A stretch of DNA of 11,553 nt from Candidatus Bathyarchaeota archaeon (GTDB taxonomy: Archaea > Thermoproteota > Bathyarchaeia > TCS64), in contig JAUWDP010000012.1 of the NCBI GenBank assembly GCA_030608725.1, positions 1-11,553 of the forward strand, in the 5' to 3' direction. Position 1 is the first letter of the stretch. Every line of letters starts with the position of its first letter. Shown piece after piece: positions 5,894 to 11,553 of this stretch. Both the position numbers and the translations under genes were made by a program. The notes beneath the pieces were generated by a model. It was not told the origin of the DNA, did no database searches, and saw only the letters and a list, made by a program, of their open reading frames with translations.

Positions 5894-6193
5894 TTGCCTC
5901 GCAGATCGAGACTTGAGATCTACCTTGACGTACTATGGGCCATAAAGAGTGGGATCAGGAAACCCACGCGCATAATGTACGAGGCGAACCTTTCCTGGAA
6001 GCCTCTCCAGAAGATACTGGAGTCGATGGTCTCCCAAGACCTGATCGATCGGATAGACGCGTCCAGTAACAGGGACAAGAGGACCAACACCGTCTTCGGG
6101 ATCACCCAGAAGGGGGAGAACATCATCAACTACTTCAACAGGGGAAAGGAGTTCCTCAAGATCGAGGAGATTACGCAGAGCCGGGATATCTAA
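5894..6193 (+). CDS. Winged helix-turn-helix protein (HTH_45 type), paralog 2
   Basis: A 99-residue close relative of the preceding gene. The N-terminal and recognition-helix blocks are nearly invariant (YLDVLWAIKSG, KPTRIMYE, NLSWKPLQ), and both keep NRDKRT and TQKGEN in the wing. The tip of the wing (about 51-57 and 64-69) and the C-terminal tail differ, which suggests separate targets or partners after duplication. The start is a TTG with GTGAG three bases upstream; no ATG lies at a suitable place. A T8 tract and its own AT-rich upstream region separate it from paralog 1, so the two are probably expressed independently. It converges on nnr, with 34 bases between the stops. Its target genes are unknown. 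Confidence 0.85.
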   Translation: MPRRSRLEIYLDVLWAIKSGIRKPTRIMYEANLSWKPLQKILESMVSQDLIDRIDASSNRDKRTNTVFGITQKGENIINYFNRGKEFLKIEEITQSRDI

Positions 6194-6210
6194 AGGCCCA
6201 CATCACCCAA

Positions 6211-6215
6211 TTTTT
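6211..6215 (+). terminator. Short T-tract after winged-helix paralog 2
   Basis: TTTTT at 6211-6215 lies 18 bases after the stop, in the 34-base gap to the converging nnr gene. It is short for an archaeal terminator, so this call is weak. Confidence 0.3.
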
Positions 6216-6227
6216 ATCGTCTATCCC

Positions 6228-7748
6228 CTAGACCTTCCGCCTCATCCTGCCACGGATGGACTCCTCTATGACCCAAGGTATCTTCTCGACCAGGTTGGAG
6301 GGCAGCATGTGGTAGCCCTTCTCGGCGTATACGGCGTCCCCCGCGGCCCCGTTGATGAACGCCCCAGCAGCGGCTGCCTCGAACGGCGAGACCCCCATGG
6401 CCATGTACCCGGCCACGACCCCCGATAGGACGTCGCCTGTCCCTCCGACGGTCATCCCCGGGTTCCCCGTCCGGTTGAAGCGGACAGCATCGCCGTCGCT
6501 CACGACGTCGACGTTCCCCTTCAGGAGCACCGTCGCGTCGAGCCTGGACGCCTCCTTCATGACGAGCTTGCCCCGCTCCCTGTATGTCCCCTCGACAATC
6601 TTCCCTGTGAGGATCTTGAACTCCGCCCCGTGAGGCGTGAGGACAGTGCCGGTCCTGAGCCTCCGCTTACTCTTCGAGAAGGCCTTCAGCGCGTCAGCGT
6701 CCAGCAGCAGCGGAAGCCCATGCTCCTCCACGACCTCAATTGTGGCTTCGACGGCCTCCACGGTCTCATCCTGGACACCAAGTCCGGGACCCACTGCGAC
6801 TGCGTCGACTCTGTCGAGGAGGGAGGTGACGGCTCCGAGGTTCCTCGGCGACAGCTTCGGCCCCTTGAGCTTCACGGTTATCAGACTCGGGGAGAACCCC
6901 GCGATAATCGAGGCCGCCGTCTCGGGAGCGGCGATGTAGACCAGATCGACCCCCGTGGCGTAGGCGCCGAGCGCCGTGAGCGCGGGTGCCCCGGAGTAGG
7001 TCTCGCTCCCGCCGATGACGAGGAGGCGCCCGAAATCTCCCTTGTGGGCCTCGGGTGCGCGATGCCTGTGGGCGATGTAGGCGTCTCCAGGCCCCGTATG
7101 TGACTCGGCCTCAGGAGGGACGCCTATGGGGCAGACCTGGAGCTGGCCCAGGTTCTCCACGTTTCTCAACCCTGTCTTCGGCTTGTGGAATGTCAGGATG
7201 AGGTCAGCTTGGACCACGTCGCCTTCTGCCTCACCCGAGTCGGAGTTTAGACCGCTTGGGACGTCTACGGCTATCTTGAAGCCTTCAGCGCCGTTGATGG
7301 CTTGGACCGTCTCCCTGTAGGGGGATGAGAGGGCGCCCCTCACACCGGTCCCTATTAAGGCGTCGACCATCACGCTGGCCTTGAGTGGCGGTATCTCAGT
7401 GGAGTCGTGAACTTCAGTTATCTTGACGCTGTCGGTCATGTTCCTGAGAGATACCCAGTTTACGCGAGCCTCTTCGGAGCGTATGTTCTCGGGTCTACCC
7501 AGTAAGATCACGGTGACGGGGTAGCCGCGGCCTGCTAGGTGCCTGGCTGCGACGAAGCCATCGCCTCCGTTCCCGCCGAGACCACATGCTATTAGGACCT
7601 TTTTCTTGGGGCTGAACCTCTCCTTCACTGCTTCCGCAACGGTCTTTCCGGCGTTCTCCATGAGCTGGAGCTTGGAGACCCCCAGGTACTCGGCATTCAT
7701 CTCAATGGCCCGCATCTCACGCGCGGTCACTGCCTCATCCAGAATCAA
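6228..7748 (-). CDS. nnr: Bifunctional NAD(P)HX epimerase / ADP-dependent NAD(P)HX dehydratase
   Basis: Nnr repairs hydrated NADH and NADPH: the N-terminal YjeF_N domain epimerises the R-form, and the C-terminal ribokinase-like domain dehydrates the S-form using ADP. Counting from the TTG at 7748 (506 residues), the epimerase domain shows GLGGNGGDGFVAARHL (about 56-71), VDALIGTG (128-135) and VDVPSGLNSDSG (161-172). The dehydratase shows KGDFGRLLVIGGS (236-248), VGPGLG (319-324), LTPHGAEF (370-377) and NPGMTVGGTGDVLSG (429-443), with catalytic Asp439. Both halves look intact. The start is uncertain. An ATG at 7769 adds seven residues but lies only 12 bases from the TATA-like box, ahead of the likely transcript start. 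The TTG has GAGGGGGA just upstream and is preferred. Confidence 0.93.
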   Translation of the reverse strand: MILDEAVTAREMRAIEMNAEYLGVSKLQLMENAGKTVAEAVKERFSPKKKVLIACGLGGNGGDGFVAARHLAGRGYPVTVILLGRPENIRSEEARVNWVSLRNMTDSVKITEVHDSTEIPPLKASVMVDALIGTGVRGALSSPYRETVQAINGAEGFKIAVDVPSGLNSDSGEAEGDVVQADLILTFHKPKTGLRNVENLGQLQVCPIGVPPEAESHTGPGDAYIAHRHRAPEAHKGDFGRLLVIGGSETYSGAPALTALGAYATGVDLVYIAAPETAASIIAGFSPSLITVKLKGPKLSPRNLGAVTSLLDRVDAVAVGPGLGVQDETVEAVEATIEVVEEHGLPLLLDADALKAFSKSKRRLRTGTVLTPHGAEFKILTGKIVEGTYRERGKLVMKEASRLDATVLLKGNVDVVSDGDAVRFNRTGNPGMTVGGTGDVLSGVVAGYMAMGVSPFEAAAAGAFINGAAGDAVYAEKGYHMLPSNLVEKIPWVIEESIRGRMRRKV

Positions 7749-7780
7749 AGCTCCCCCTCGCTCATTCATACACCGGTGGA

Positions 7781-7788
7781 TATTTATA
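7781..7788 (-). promoter_or_regulatory. TATA box for nnr
   Basis: On the minus strand this reads TATAAATA, the best TATA-like box in the window. It predicts a transcript start near 7758, between the possible ATG (7769) and TTG (7748) starts of nnr, and separates nnr transcriptionally from the HAD gene 33 bases upstream. Confidence 0.55.
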
Positions 7789-7820
7789 GCATCTCAGCAT
7801 GCAAGCCTCGGCAGAGGAGG

Positions 7821-8567
7821 TCAGAGAACCTCGATCTCCTCGAAGGAAGCGATAACTGCGTCGGCAAGCTCCGAGATCTCCGGAGTAGGCTCCGAGTCAT
7901 AGCAGATAGCAACCACGGCCTTCACTCCTGCTGCCCTCCCCACCAGCATGTCCGTGGGTTGATCCCCAAAGTATATCATGTTCCCAGGCTCGGAGCCACA
8001 CCTCTCACAGGCCAGTTGGATCATCTCTGGGGACGGCTTCGGGTTCTCGACCTCGTCCGCCCCTACCACGGTATCGAAGAGGGATAATACGCCAGCCACT
8101 CTGAAAGAGGCCTCGGCATCCGCCCTGCGATCATTCGTGGCGATCGCGAGCTTCAGACCGGCCTCCTTAAGCCGCCTCAGGGCGTCCTCTGCCCCCTCGA
8201 ACAGGGTGGGCCTGTAGAAGCTGGGCAGCTGCCTGTCCGCCTCATCGTAGGCTTTCTTGGCGAGCTCCTTGGCCTCCTGCCATCCGTGACCGGCCAGGTA
8301 GAGGGCCGTCGCGCCCACGATGAGGTCCTCCCTCCGGGGGGCCTTCGCGAGGGGGCCGTCATCGTCCACGTCCCATGTCCCCGTGTCGACTCCCGATAGC
8401 TTCGCCCAGTGCCTGACAGCCTCTTCGCCTGCGAGCTCTGCCAGCGTCTGCGCTCTCAGCCTGGCTCGAGAGCTTGTCCTCGCCTTCACGTCCATGAGCG
8501 TACCCGTCATGTCGAAGGCCGCCATCTCGCATTCGAACTGTTTTCCCGCGATTCTCAAGACAATCAT
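7821..8567 (-). CDS. HAD-superfamily hydrolase with DxT motif I
   Basis: A 248-residue HAD phosphatase-like protein with a helical C1 cap. Motif I is FDMTGTLMD with nucleophile Asp19. Motif II is IATND, motif III the Lys in NPKPSP, and motif IV the acidic pair in YFGDQPTD. The second Asp of the usual DxDGT is Thr21, an arrangement typical of P-type ATPases (DKTGT); phosphonatases have DxA here. Hydrolysis of an ordinary phosphomonoester normally uses the Asp as general acid, so substrate or mechanism may differ. ATG 8567 is chosen because GAGGCTGAT lies upstream at good spacing and a TATA-like GATAATATAC lies about 50 bases upstream. The open frame continues back to 8843 but overlaps the divergent gene and has no protein-family character. 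It may be co-oriented with nnr only by chance. Confidence 0.85.
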   Translation of the reverse strand: MIVLRIAGKQFECEMAAFDMTGTLMDVKARTSSRARLRAQTLAELAGEEAVRHWAKLSGVDTGTWDVDDDGPLAKAPRREDLIVGATALYLAGHGWQEAKELAKKAYDEADRQLPSFYRPTLFEGAEDALRRLKEAGLKLAIATNDRRADAEASFRVAGVLSLFDTVVGADEVENPKPSPEMIQLACERCGSEPGNMIYFGDQPTDMLVGRAAGVKAVVAICYDSEPTPEISELADAVIASFEEIEVL

Positions 8568-8745
8568 ATTATCAGCCTCTGGAGCTTCCTGTCTTCTCTC
8601 TACATGATGAAATGGGTATATTATCGAATTGGTGGTCTCTCGTAATGTAGCTTCAATCTGGCTAAAATACGCATAAATCACATATTTTACGAAGCCAGCA
8701 AACGTTAAGTACCCGTGGTGGATTAAATTCTTGAGGTGAAAGAAT

Positions 8746-8973
8746 TTGGCGACTGCTTTTGTACTGATCAACGCTGAGATAAGCTCCGAAAGCGAGGTTC
8801 TGAAGGACCTCACGGCGATCCCCGAAGTCAAGGAAGCCCACATGGTCTACGGCGTCTACGACATAATTGCCAGAGTTACGACGGAGACGATGCAGGATCT
8901 CAAGGACACCATCAGCTGGAAGATCAGGCGCCTTGATAAGGTCAGATCCACACTCACGATGATCGTTGTCTAA
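8746..8973 (+). CDS. Stand-alone Lrp/AsnC ligand-binding (RAM) domain protein
   Basis: A 75-residue protein made only of the Lrp/AsnC C-terminal domain. It begins ATAFVLINAEISSESEVLKDL (strand then helix), has IPEVKEAHMVYGVYDIIARV (about 25-44) and ends RRLDKVRSTLTMIVV, the classic beta-alpha-beta-beta-alpha-beta order. The DNA-binding half of Lrp is absent. In full-length regulators this domain binds amino acids between subunits and forms octamers; alone it may sense a ligand or modulate another Lrp protein. The TTG start has a strong GAGGTGA seven bases upstream. A TATA-like CGTTAAGTAC is at 8703-8712. It converges on an HTH-CBS gene, which may be a coincidence. No amino-acid biosynthesis gene is adjacent. 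Confidence 0.9.
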   Translation: MATAFVLINAEISSESEVLKDLTAIPEVKEAHMVYGVYDIIARVTTETMQDLKDTISWKIRRLDKVRSTLTMIVV

Positions 8974-8990
8974 TTTTCCCAAGTTTTTAT
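8974..8990 (+). terminator. T-rich terminator after the RAM-domain gene
   Basis: T4 at 8974-8977 and T5 at 8984-8988 follow the TAA stop directly, in the 54-base convergent gap. This is typical of archaeal intrinsic ends. Confidence 0.5.
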
Positions 8991-9027
8991 ATCATTCTCA
9001 TCTCATTCGGGAGTAGGCCGAGCCTCC

Positions 9028-9585
9028 TCAGGTGAGGGCCTTCAGCAGGTCTGCCTTTGTGACTATGCCCGTCGTCTCACCCTTGTTGTGGACCAGCACA
9101 GCGGGATAGACCTTGAGCATGTTTGCGATGAGTGAGATGGGGGCCTCCTCCCCCACCTGGGGGAAGGGGTCCTCCATGAGGTCGGAGACGGGTCTCTCCC
9201 CGATGGGCTCCTTGCCCTCGCCCTTCACCATCCTGTCGATTATCGTCCTCTCCGTGATGCTTCCCACCGGCCTGTCCCCGTCGAGGATGGGTACCTGTGA
9301 GAAACCGTACTCGTCCATTAGGGCGACTACCCTGTGAACCGGGTCGCCTCTCTGGACGCCGATGACCGCGCCGGTCATGATGTCTCTGGCCTTCGCCTCC
9401 CTCCCCCTCTCTAGGCCCTCAAGGGCCCCGAGGATGGCCTTCACCTTCGCGTAGGAGGGCTCGATCTTGTTGGCCTCAAGCTTCGCAATATACGATTGGC
9501 TCACACCAGCTAGATTCGCGAGCTGGGTCTGGGTGAGGCCTTGTGTTCTCCGTCTGATAGCTATGGTCTCTAATCCGGGCAGCAT
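9028..9585 (-). CDS. HTH (XRE/Cro-CI) regulator with two CBS domains
   Basis: A 185-residue protein. Residues 9-57 form an XRE-type helix-turn-helix (RRRTQGLTQTQLANLAGVSQSYIAKLE). CBS domain 1 covers about 67-118 (ARDIMTGAVIGVQRGDPVHR, then FSQVPILDGDRPVGSITER) and CBS domain 2 about 132-183 (VSDLMEDPFPQVGEEAPI, then GIVTKADLLKAL). CBS pairs bind adenosine nucleotides such as AMP or ATP, so this is a likely energy- or nucleotide-sensing transcription factor, a fusion widespread in archaea. The ATG at 9585 gives the family's usual MLPxLExI start. No Shine-Dalgarno is seen, so the mRNA is probably leaderless. TATTATAAT at 9591-9599 is too close to act as its TATA box, and AATATTTC near 9609-9616 fits better. 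Target genes are unknown. Confidence 0.92.
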   Translation of the reverse strand: MLPGLETIAIRRRTQGLTQTQLANLAGVSQSYIAKLEANKIEPSYAKVKAILGALEGLERGREAKARDIMTGAVIGVQRGDPVHRVVALMDEYGFSQVPILDGDRPVGSITERTIIDRMVKGEGKEPIGERPVSDLMEDPFPQVGEEAPISLIANMLKVYPAVLVHNKGETTGIVTKADLLKALT

Positions 9586-9717
9586 GGGTGTATTATAATG
9601 GCTTAAGGAAATATTCTTTTCGGAATTTTAGAGCGGATAATACTACAACAGAGGAATAGGATAAATTACTGGGAATCGCTTTGCCTACGCCTATAAGCGA
9701 GGGGTGTTGGGGCGCCT

Positions 9718-9834
9718 CTATATGACTGAGAACGTGAAGTTGCTGACCATGTTTATGAACAGCTGGGTCAGGAAGCTCATGGTCAGGTAGACTGAGGCCA
9801 CCGAGAAGAAGTAGCACATTACCCTTCGCTTCAT
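9718..9834 (-). CDS. 38-residue membrane microprotein coupled to a winged-helix gene
   Basis: This minus-strand frame encodes MKRRVMCYFFSVASVYLTMS, followed by a hydrophobic remainder ending in FTFSVI. Lys-Arg-Arg at 2-4 precedes one hydrophobic stretch of about residues 5-30, as in a single-pass protein with its N-terminus inside. A perfect AGGAGG at 9844-9849 lies nine bases before the ATG and overlaps the TAG of the upstream winged-helix gene, so the two are almost certainly co-transcribed and perhaps translationally coupled. A nearer ATG at 9839 reads only two codons to TGA and may tune initiation. I recognise no family. The frame is too short for ordinary gene calling. The opposite strand over the same bases offers only a 22-codon frame without a ribosome site. 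Confidence 0.6.
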   Translation of the reverse strand: MKRRVMCYFFSVASVYLTMSFLTQLFINMVSNFTFSVI

Positions 9835-9843
9835 TTCATTTAT

Positions 9844-9849
9844 CCTCCT
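9844..9849 (-). promoter_or_regulatory. Perfect Shine-Dalgarno overlapping a stop codon
   Basis: AGGAGG on the minus strand is fused to the TAG stop of the winged-helix gene (TAGGAGG). It is the strongest ribosome site in this part of the window, and the only start it can serve is the ATG of the 38-codon microprotein or the two-codon mini-frame inside the spacer. Confidence 0.65.
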
Positions 9850-10087
9850 ATATCACGTGGAACGGTGAGGACAGTTTGTCGTACCTGTCGATGAAGAGGT
9901 TCCCCTCATCCGTGACGTAGAACCTCTCGCCGTTCTTCTCAAGAAGGCCGCTCTCCGTGAGCCCTGTGATGTACTTCTTCACTATGTTGAAGTTGAGGTT
10001 CGCCTTGTACACGAGGTGTGTCTTCTTCGCCCCGCCCCGGGACACCCGGAGGATGTCAGCGCAGATATCCAGATTGTTTCTCTTCAT
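9848..10087 (-). CDS. Winged helix-turn-helix protein (HTH_45 type), third copy
   Basis: A 79-residue protein consisting of little more than one winged-helix domain: NNLDICADILRVSRGGAKKT, then HLVYKANLNFNIVKKYITGL (recognition region, about 24-43), then GLLEKNGERFYVTDEGNLFI. KTH-xxx-YKANLNF matches the archaeal HTH_45 hallmark and corresponds to KPTRIMYEANLSW in the two tandem copies at 5425-6193, but overall similarity is much lower, so it is not part of that recent duplication. ATG 10087 is chosen because AGGTGG lies about five bases upstream; a GTG at 10096 overlaps that site. It has an AT-rich promoter region and heads a two-gene unit with the 38-codon membrane protein. The regulated genes are unknown. 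Confidence 0.85.
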   Translation of the reverse strand: MKRNNLDICADILRVSRGGAKKTHLVYKANLNFNIVKKYITGLTESGLLEKNGERFYVTDEGNLFIDRYDKLSSPFHVI

Positions 10088-10121
10088 GATTTCCACCTGT
10101 TTCCTATGCTATTACTGAACA

Positions 10122-10136
10122 TTATTTAGATATAAG
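10122..10136 (-). promoter_or_regulatory. TATA-like region for the third winged-helix gene
   Basis: The minus strand reads CTTATATCTAAATAA across these bases, offering two overlapping TATA-like boxes 35-49 bases before the ATG at 10087, with a predicted transcript start near 10100-10106. Confidence 0.45.
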
Positions 10137-10187
10137 GCTTCTCTAGCCAAAACGGTAAGTTAATACCAGTAATAGGAAAATACAGGC

Positions 10188-10234
10188 CTTTTTTTCCGTT
10201 TTTAGGAAAAGGTTCCATAAATGGGAAAAAACGG
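10188..10234. repeat. Poly-T / poly-A inverted repeats in the gap before tiaS
   Basis: A T7 run (10189-10195) is followed by CCGTTTTT (10196-10203), which is matched by AAAAACGG at 10227-10234, with AGGAAAAGG in between. The 251-base gap 10088-10338 is AT-rich, holds divergent promoters, and shows no credible gene. The tracts could be a DNA-bending or operator region, or a transcript end. Confidence 0.35.
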
Positions 10235-10297
10235 GCATCCAGCCCTCTGAGGTCGATAGGTCATGGTGATTATCGGCTAACTAGGAATGCCGCCACC

Positions 10298-10305
10298 TTT
10301 TATTA
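10298..10305 (+). promoter_or_regulatory. TATA-like box for tiaS
   Basis: TTTTATTA lies 34-41 bases before the TTG start. It predicts a transcript start near 10327, close to the start of the GGGAGGA ribosome site, giving a leader of about a dozen bases. Confidence 0.45.
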
Positions 10306-10338
10306 TTCGGTTCTTCACCATTCGCGGGAGGACCCTCA

Positions 10339-11553
10339 TTGCTCCTGCACATCGGACTCGACGACACCGACTCCCCCGAAGGAGGCTGCACGACGTACAT
10401 AGGTGCGAGGCTCGTCGAGGAGCTGGATGCGTTAGGGGTCAGGTTCACGGACTACCCCAACCTCCTGAGGCTCAACCCCAACGTCCCCTGGAAGACCCGG
10501 GGGAACGGGGCGGTCTGCCTCAGAATGGAGGTCGAGCCTGCGATGGAAGGGGTCGTGAGGAAGATGGTCGTAGACGCCGTGGAGAGTCAGGCCGAGTTCC
10601 AGTGCGAGAACACCAATCCCGGGGTGGTCTTCCACGCGGGAGAGGTCCCCGACTTATTCAAGGACTTCTCCGATAGGGTAGTCCAAGGGGTCGTGACCCT
10701 GGAGGAGGCGCTGAGCCTCATAGAAGAGGCGGGGGGCCAGGCCTTCGGCTACAAGAATATGAGGGGGCTCATCGGCGCACTGGCGGCTGTCGGCGGCCTC
10801 CAGAGGGGGGACCACACATTCGAGGTGCTTACCTATCGTAGGGCTGAGAACTGTGGGAGCCCCCGGATGTTGGATGAGGGCTCCGTGAGGGCCATGGACG
10901 AGGCCTCAGGCGACGCGACGTTCAACAACGTGGACCCCGAGTCGGGGCGGGTCCTCATCGCCCCCCACGGGCCGGACCCGGTCCTCTACGGCGTCAGGGG
11001 TGAGAGCCCCGAGGCGGTCTACAGGGCTTACGAGATGGTAAGGCTCCTCGAGCCCGTGGAGCGCTGGGCCATCTTCAGGTCGAACCAGGGGACCGACGCC
11101 CACCTGAGGCATCGGTTCAACGTCGACGAGATTGAGGCCTACAGCCCTGCCATCGTCAGCGGAGAGGTCACCGAGGCCCCCAGGACCATAAAGGGGGGGC
11201 ACGTCATCTTCGGGCTCTCCGACGAGACGGGGCGGACTGACTGCGCGGCGTACGAGCCCACCGGCTCGTTCAGGGAGGTCGTTAGGAAGCTGATCCCCGG
11301 GGATGACGTGAGAGCCTACGGGGGGGTGAGGGAGGAGGGCTCCAGGAGGACGCTGAACCTGGAGAAGATGGAGGTCCTCAAGGTAGCAGAGGACGTCCGG
11401 ATGGTCAACCCCGCATGCCCCGAGTGCGCAGGGGCGATGGAGTCCATGGGGCGTGGGAAGGGCTACAGGTGCCGGCGCTGCGGGCACAGGGACTCGAATC
11501 TGGAGAAGCAGCCGGTCGTGGTCGACCGTGGACTGGTGGTCGGCCTCTTCATC
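10339..11553 (+). CDS. tiaS: tRNA(Ile2) 2-agmatinylcytidine synthetase TiaS (C-terminus cut by the window edge)
   Basis: TiaS uses ATP and agmatine to convert C34 of tRNA(Ile, CAU) to agmatidine, so that the tRNA reads AUA; it is specific to archaea. The frame is open for 405 codons to the right edge. The N-terminal kinase-like signature IGLDDTDSPEGGCTTY is at 5-20. Downstream are FGYKNMRGLIGALAAVGG, YRRAENCGSPR, and an OB-fold-like stretch with GTDAHL and VSGEVTEAP. A C-terminal zinc ribbon has Cys360, Cys363, Cys378 and Cys381. The family is about 420-450 residues, so only a short tail is missing. The TTG at 10339 has GGAGG at 10327-10331, seven bases upstream, and starts directly at the conserved core; no ATG fits. 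It implies that this genome carries a CAU-anticodon tRNA(Ile2). Confidence 0.95.
   Translation, partial: MLLHIGLDDTDSPEGGCTTYIGARLVEELDALGVRFTDYPNLLRLNPNVPWKTRGNGAVCLRMEVEPAMEGVVRKMVVDAVESQAEFQCENTNPGVVFHAGEVPDLFKDFSDRVVQGVVTLEEALSLIEEAGGQAFGYKNMRGLIGALAAVGGLQRGDHTFEVLTYRRAENCGSPRMLDEGSVRAMDEASGDATFNNVDPESGRVLIAPHGPDPVLYGVRGESPEAVYRAYEMVRLLEPVERWAIFRSNQGTDAHLRHRFNVDEIEAYSPAIVSGEVTEAPRTIKGGHVIFGLSDETGRTDCAAYEPTGSFREVVRKLIPGDDVRAYGGVREEGSRRTLNLEKMEVLKVAEDVRMVNPACPECAGAMESMGRGKGYRCRRCGHRDSNLEKQPVVVDRGLVVGLFI

Noticed and set aside
8568..8843. N-terminal extension of the HAD gene back to 8843.
   Set aside because: It overlaps the RAM-domain gene on the other strand and the divergent promoter region. 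HAD motif I expects a start close to ATG 8567, which has a ribosome site.
9722..9790. 22-codon plus-strand frame opposite the membrane microprotein.
   Set aside because: No ribosome site and shorter than the opposing frame, which has a perfect AGGAGG.
10906..11487. 193-codon minus-strand frame opposite tiaS.
   Set aside because: Proline- and leucine-rich antisense artefact. The tiaS frame is open to the edge with signature and zinc-ribbon motifs.

Overview
This window comes from an archaeon, most likely a member of the TACK group and possibly a Bathyarchaeia-like lineage. The lineage is inferred from family content only. The archaeal signature consists of a TiaS tRNA(Ile2) agmatinylcytidine synthase, an adenosine-specific kinase (PF04008), an aKMT-like protein lysine methyltransferase, a DUF166 protein, several HTH_45-type winged-helix proteins, TATA-like boxes about 25-30 bases before starts, and T-tract ends instead of classical hairpin terminators. 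Coding DNA is fairly GC-rich, whereas the gaps around the winged-helix genes are clearly AT-rich. TTG starts with good Shine-Dalgarno sequences are unusually common.

Layout. From 1 to 4840, genes alternate strand one by one and are packed very tightly: a DUF166 fragment (-), a Nudix hydrolase (+), a YgeY-like M20 metallohydrolase (-), pyrB (+), an aKMT-like methyltransferase (-), an adenosine-specific kinase (+) and adk (-). Divergent pairs share short promoter regions. Two convergent pairs overlap by exactly the palindrome CTAG, so each strand reads its TAG stop from the same four bases. From 4948 to 6193 there is a small two-helix membrane protein, a structured AT-rich gap, and two tandem paralogous winged-helix genes. 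From 6228 to 8567, on the minus strand, are the NAD(P)HX repair enzyme nnr and a HAD phosphatase. From 8746 to 9585 a stand-alone Lrp/AsnC ligand-binding (RAM) protein converges with an HTH-CBS-CBS regulator. From 9718 to 10087 (-) a third winged-helix gene is followed by a 38-codon membrane microprotein that starts from a perfect AGGAGG overlapping the regulator's stop codon. From 10339 to the window edge runs tiaS.

Functionally this is mostly housekeeping nucleotide, cofactor and tRNA metabolism: pyrimidine synthesis (pyrB), adenosine/AMP phosphorylation (adenosine-specific kinase plus adk), metabolite repair or sanitation (nnr, Nudix, HAD), and AUA decoding (tiaS). Several small regulators are interspersed. 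I see no CRISPR array, insertion sequence, integrase, rRNA or tRNA. The least explained part is the set of small winged-helix regulators with their AT-rich, inverted-repeat-bearing flanks and nearby small membrane proteins.
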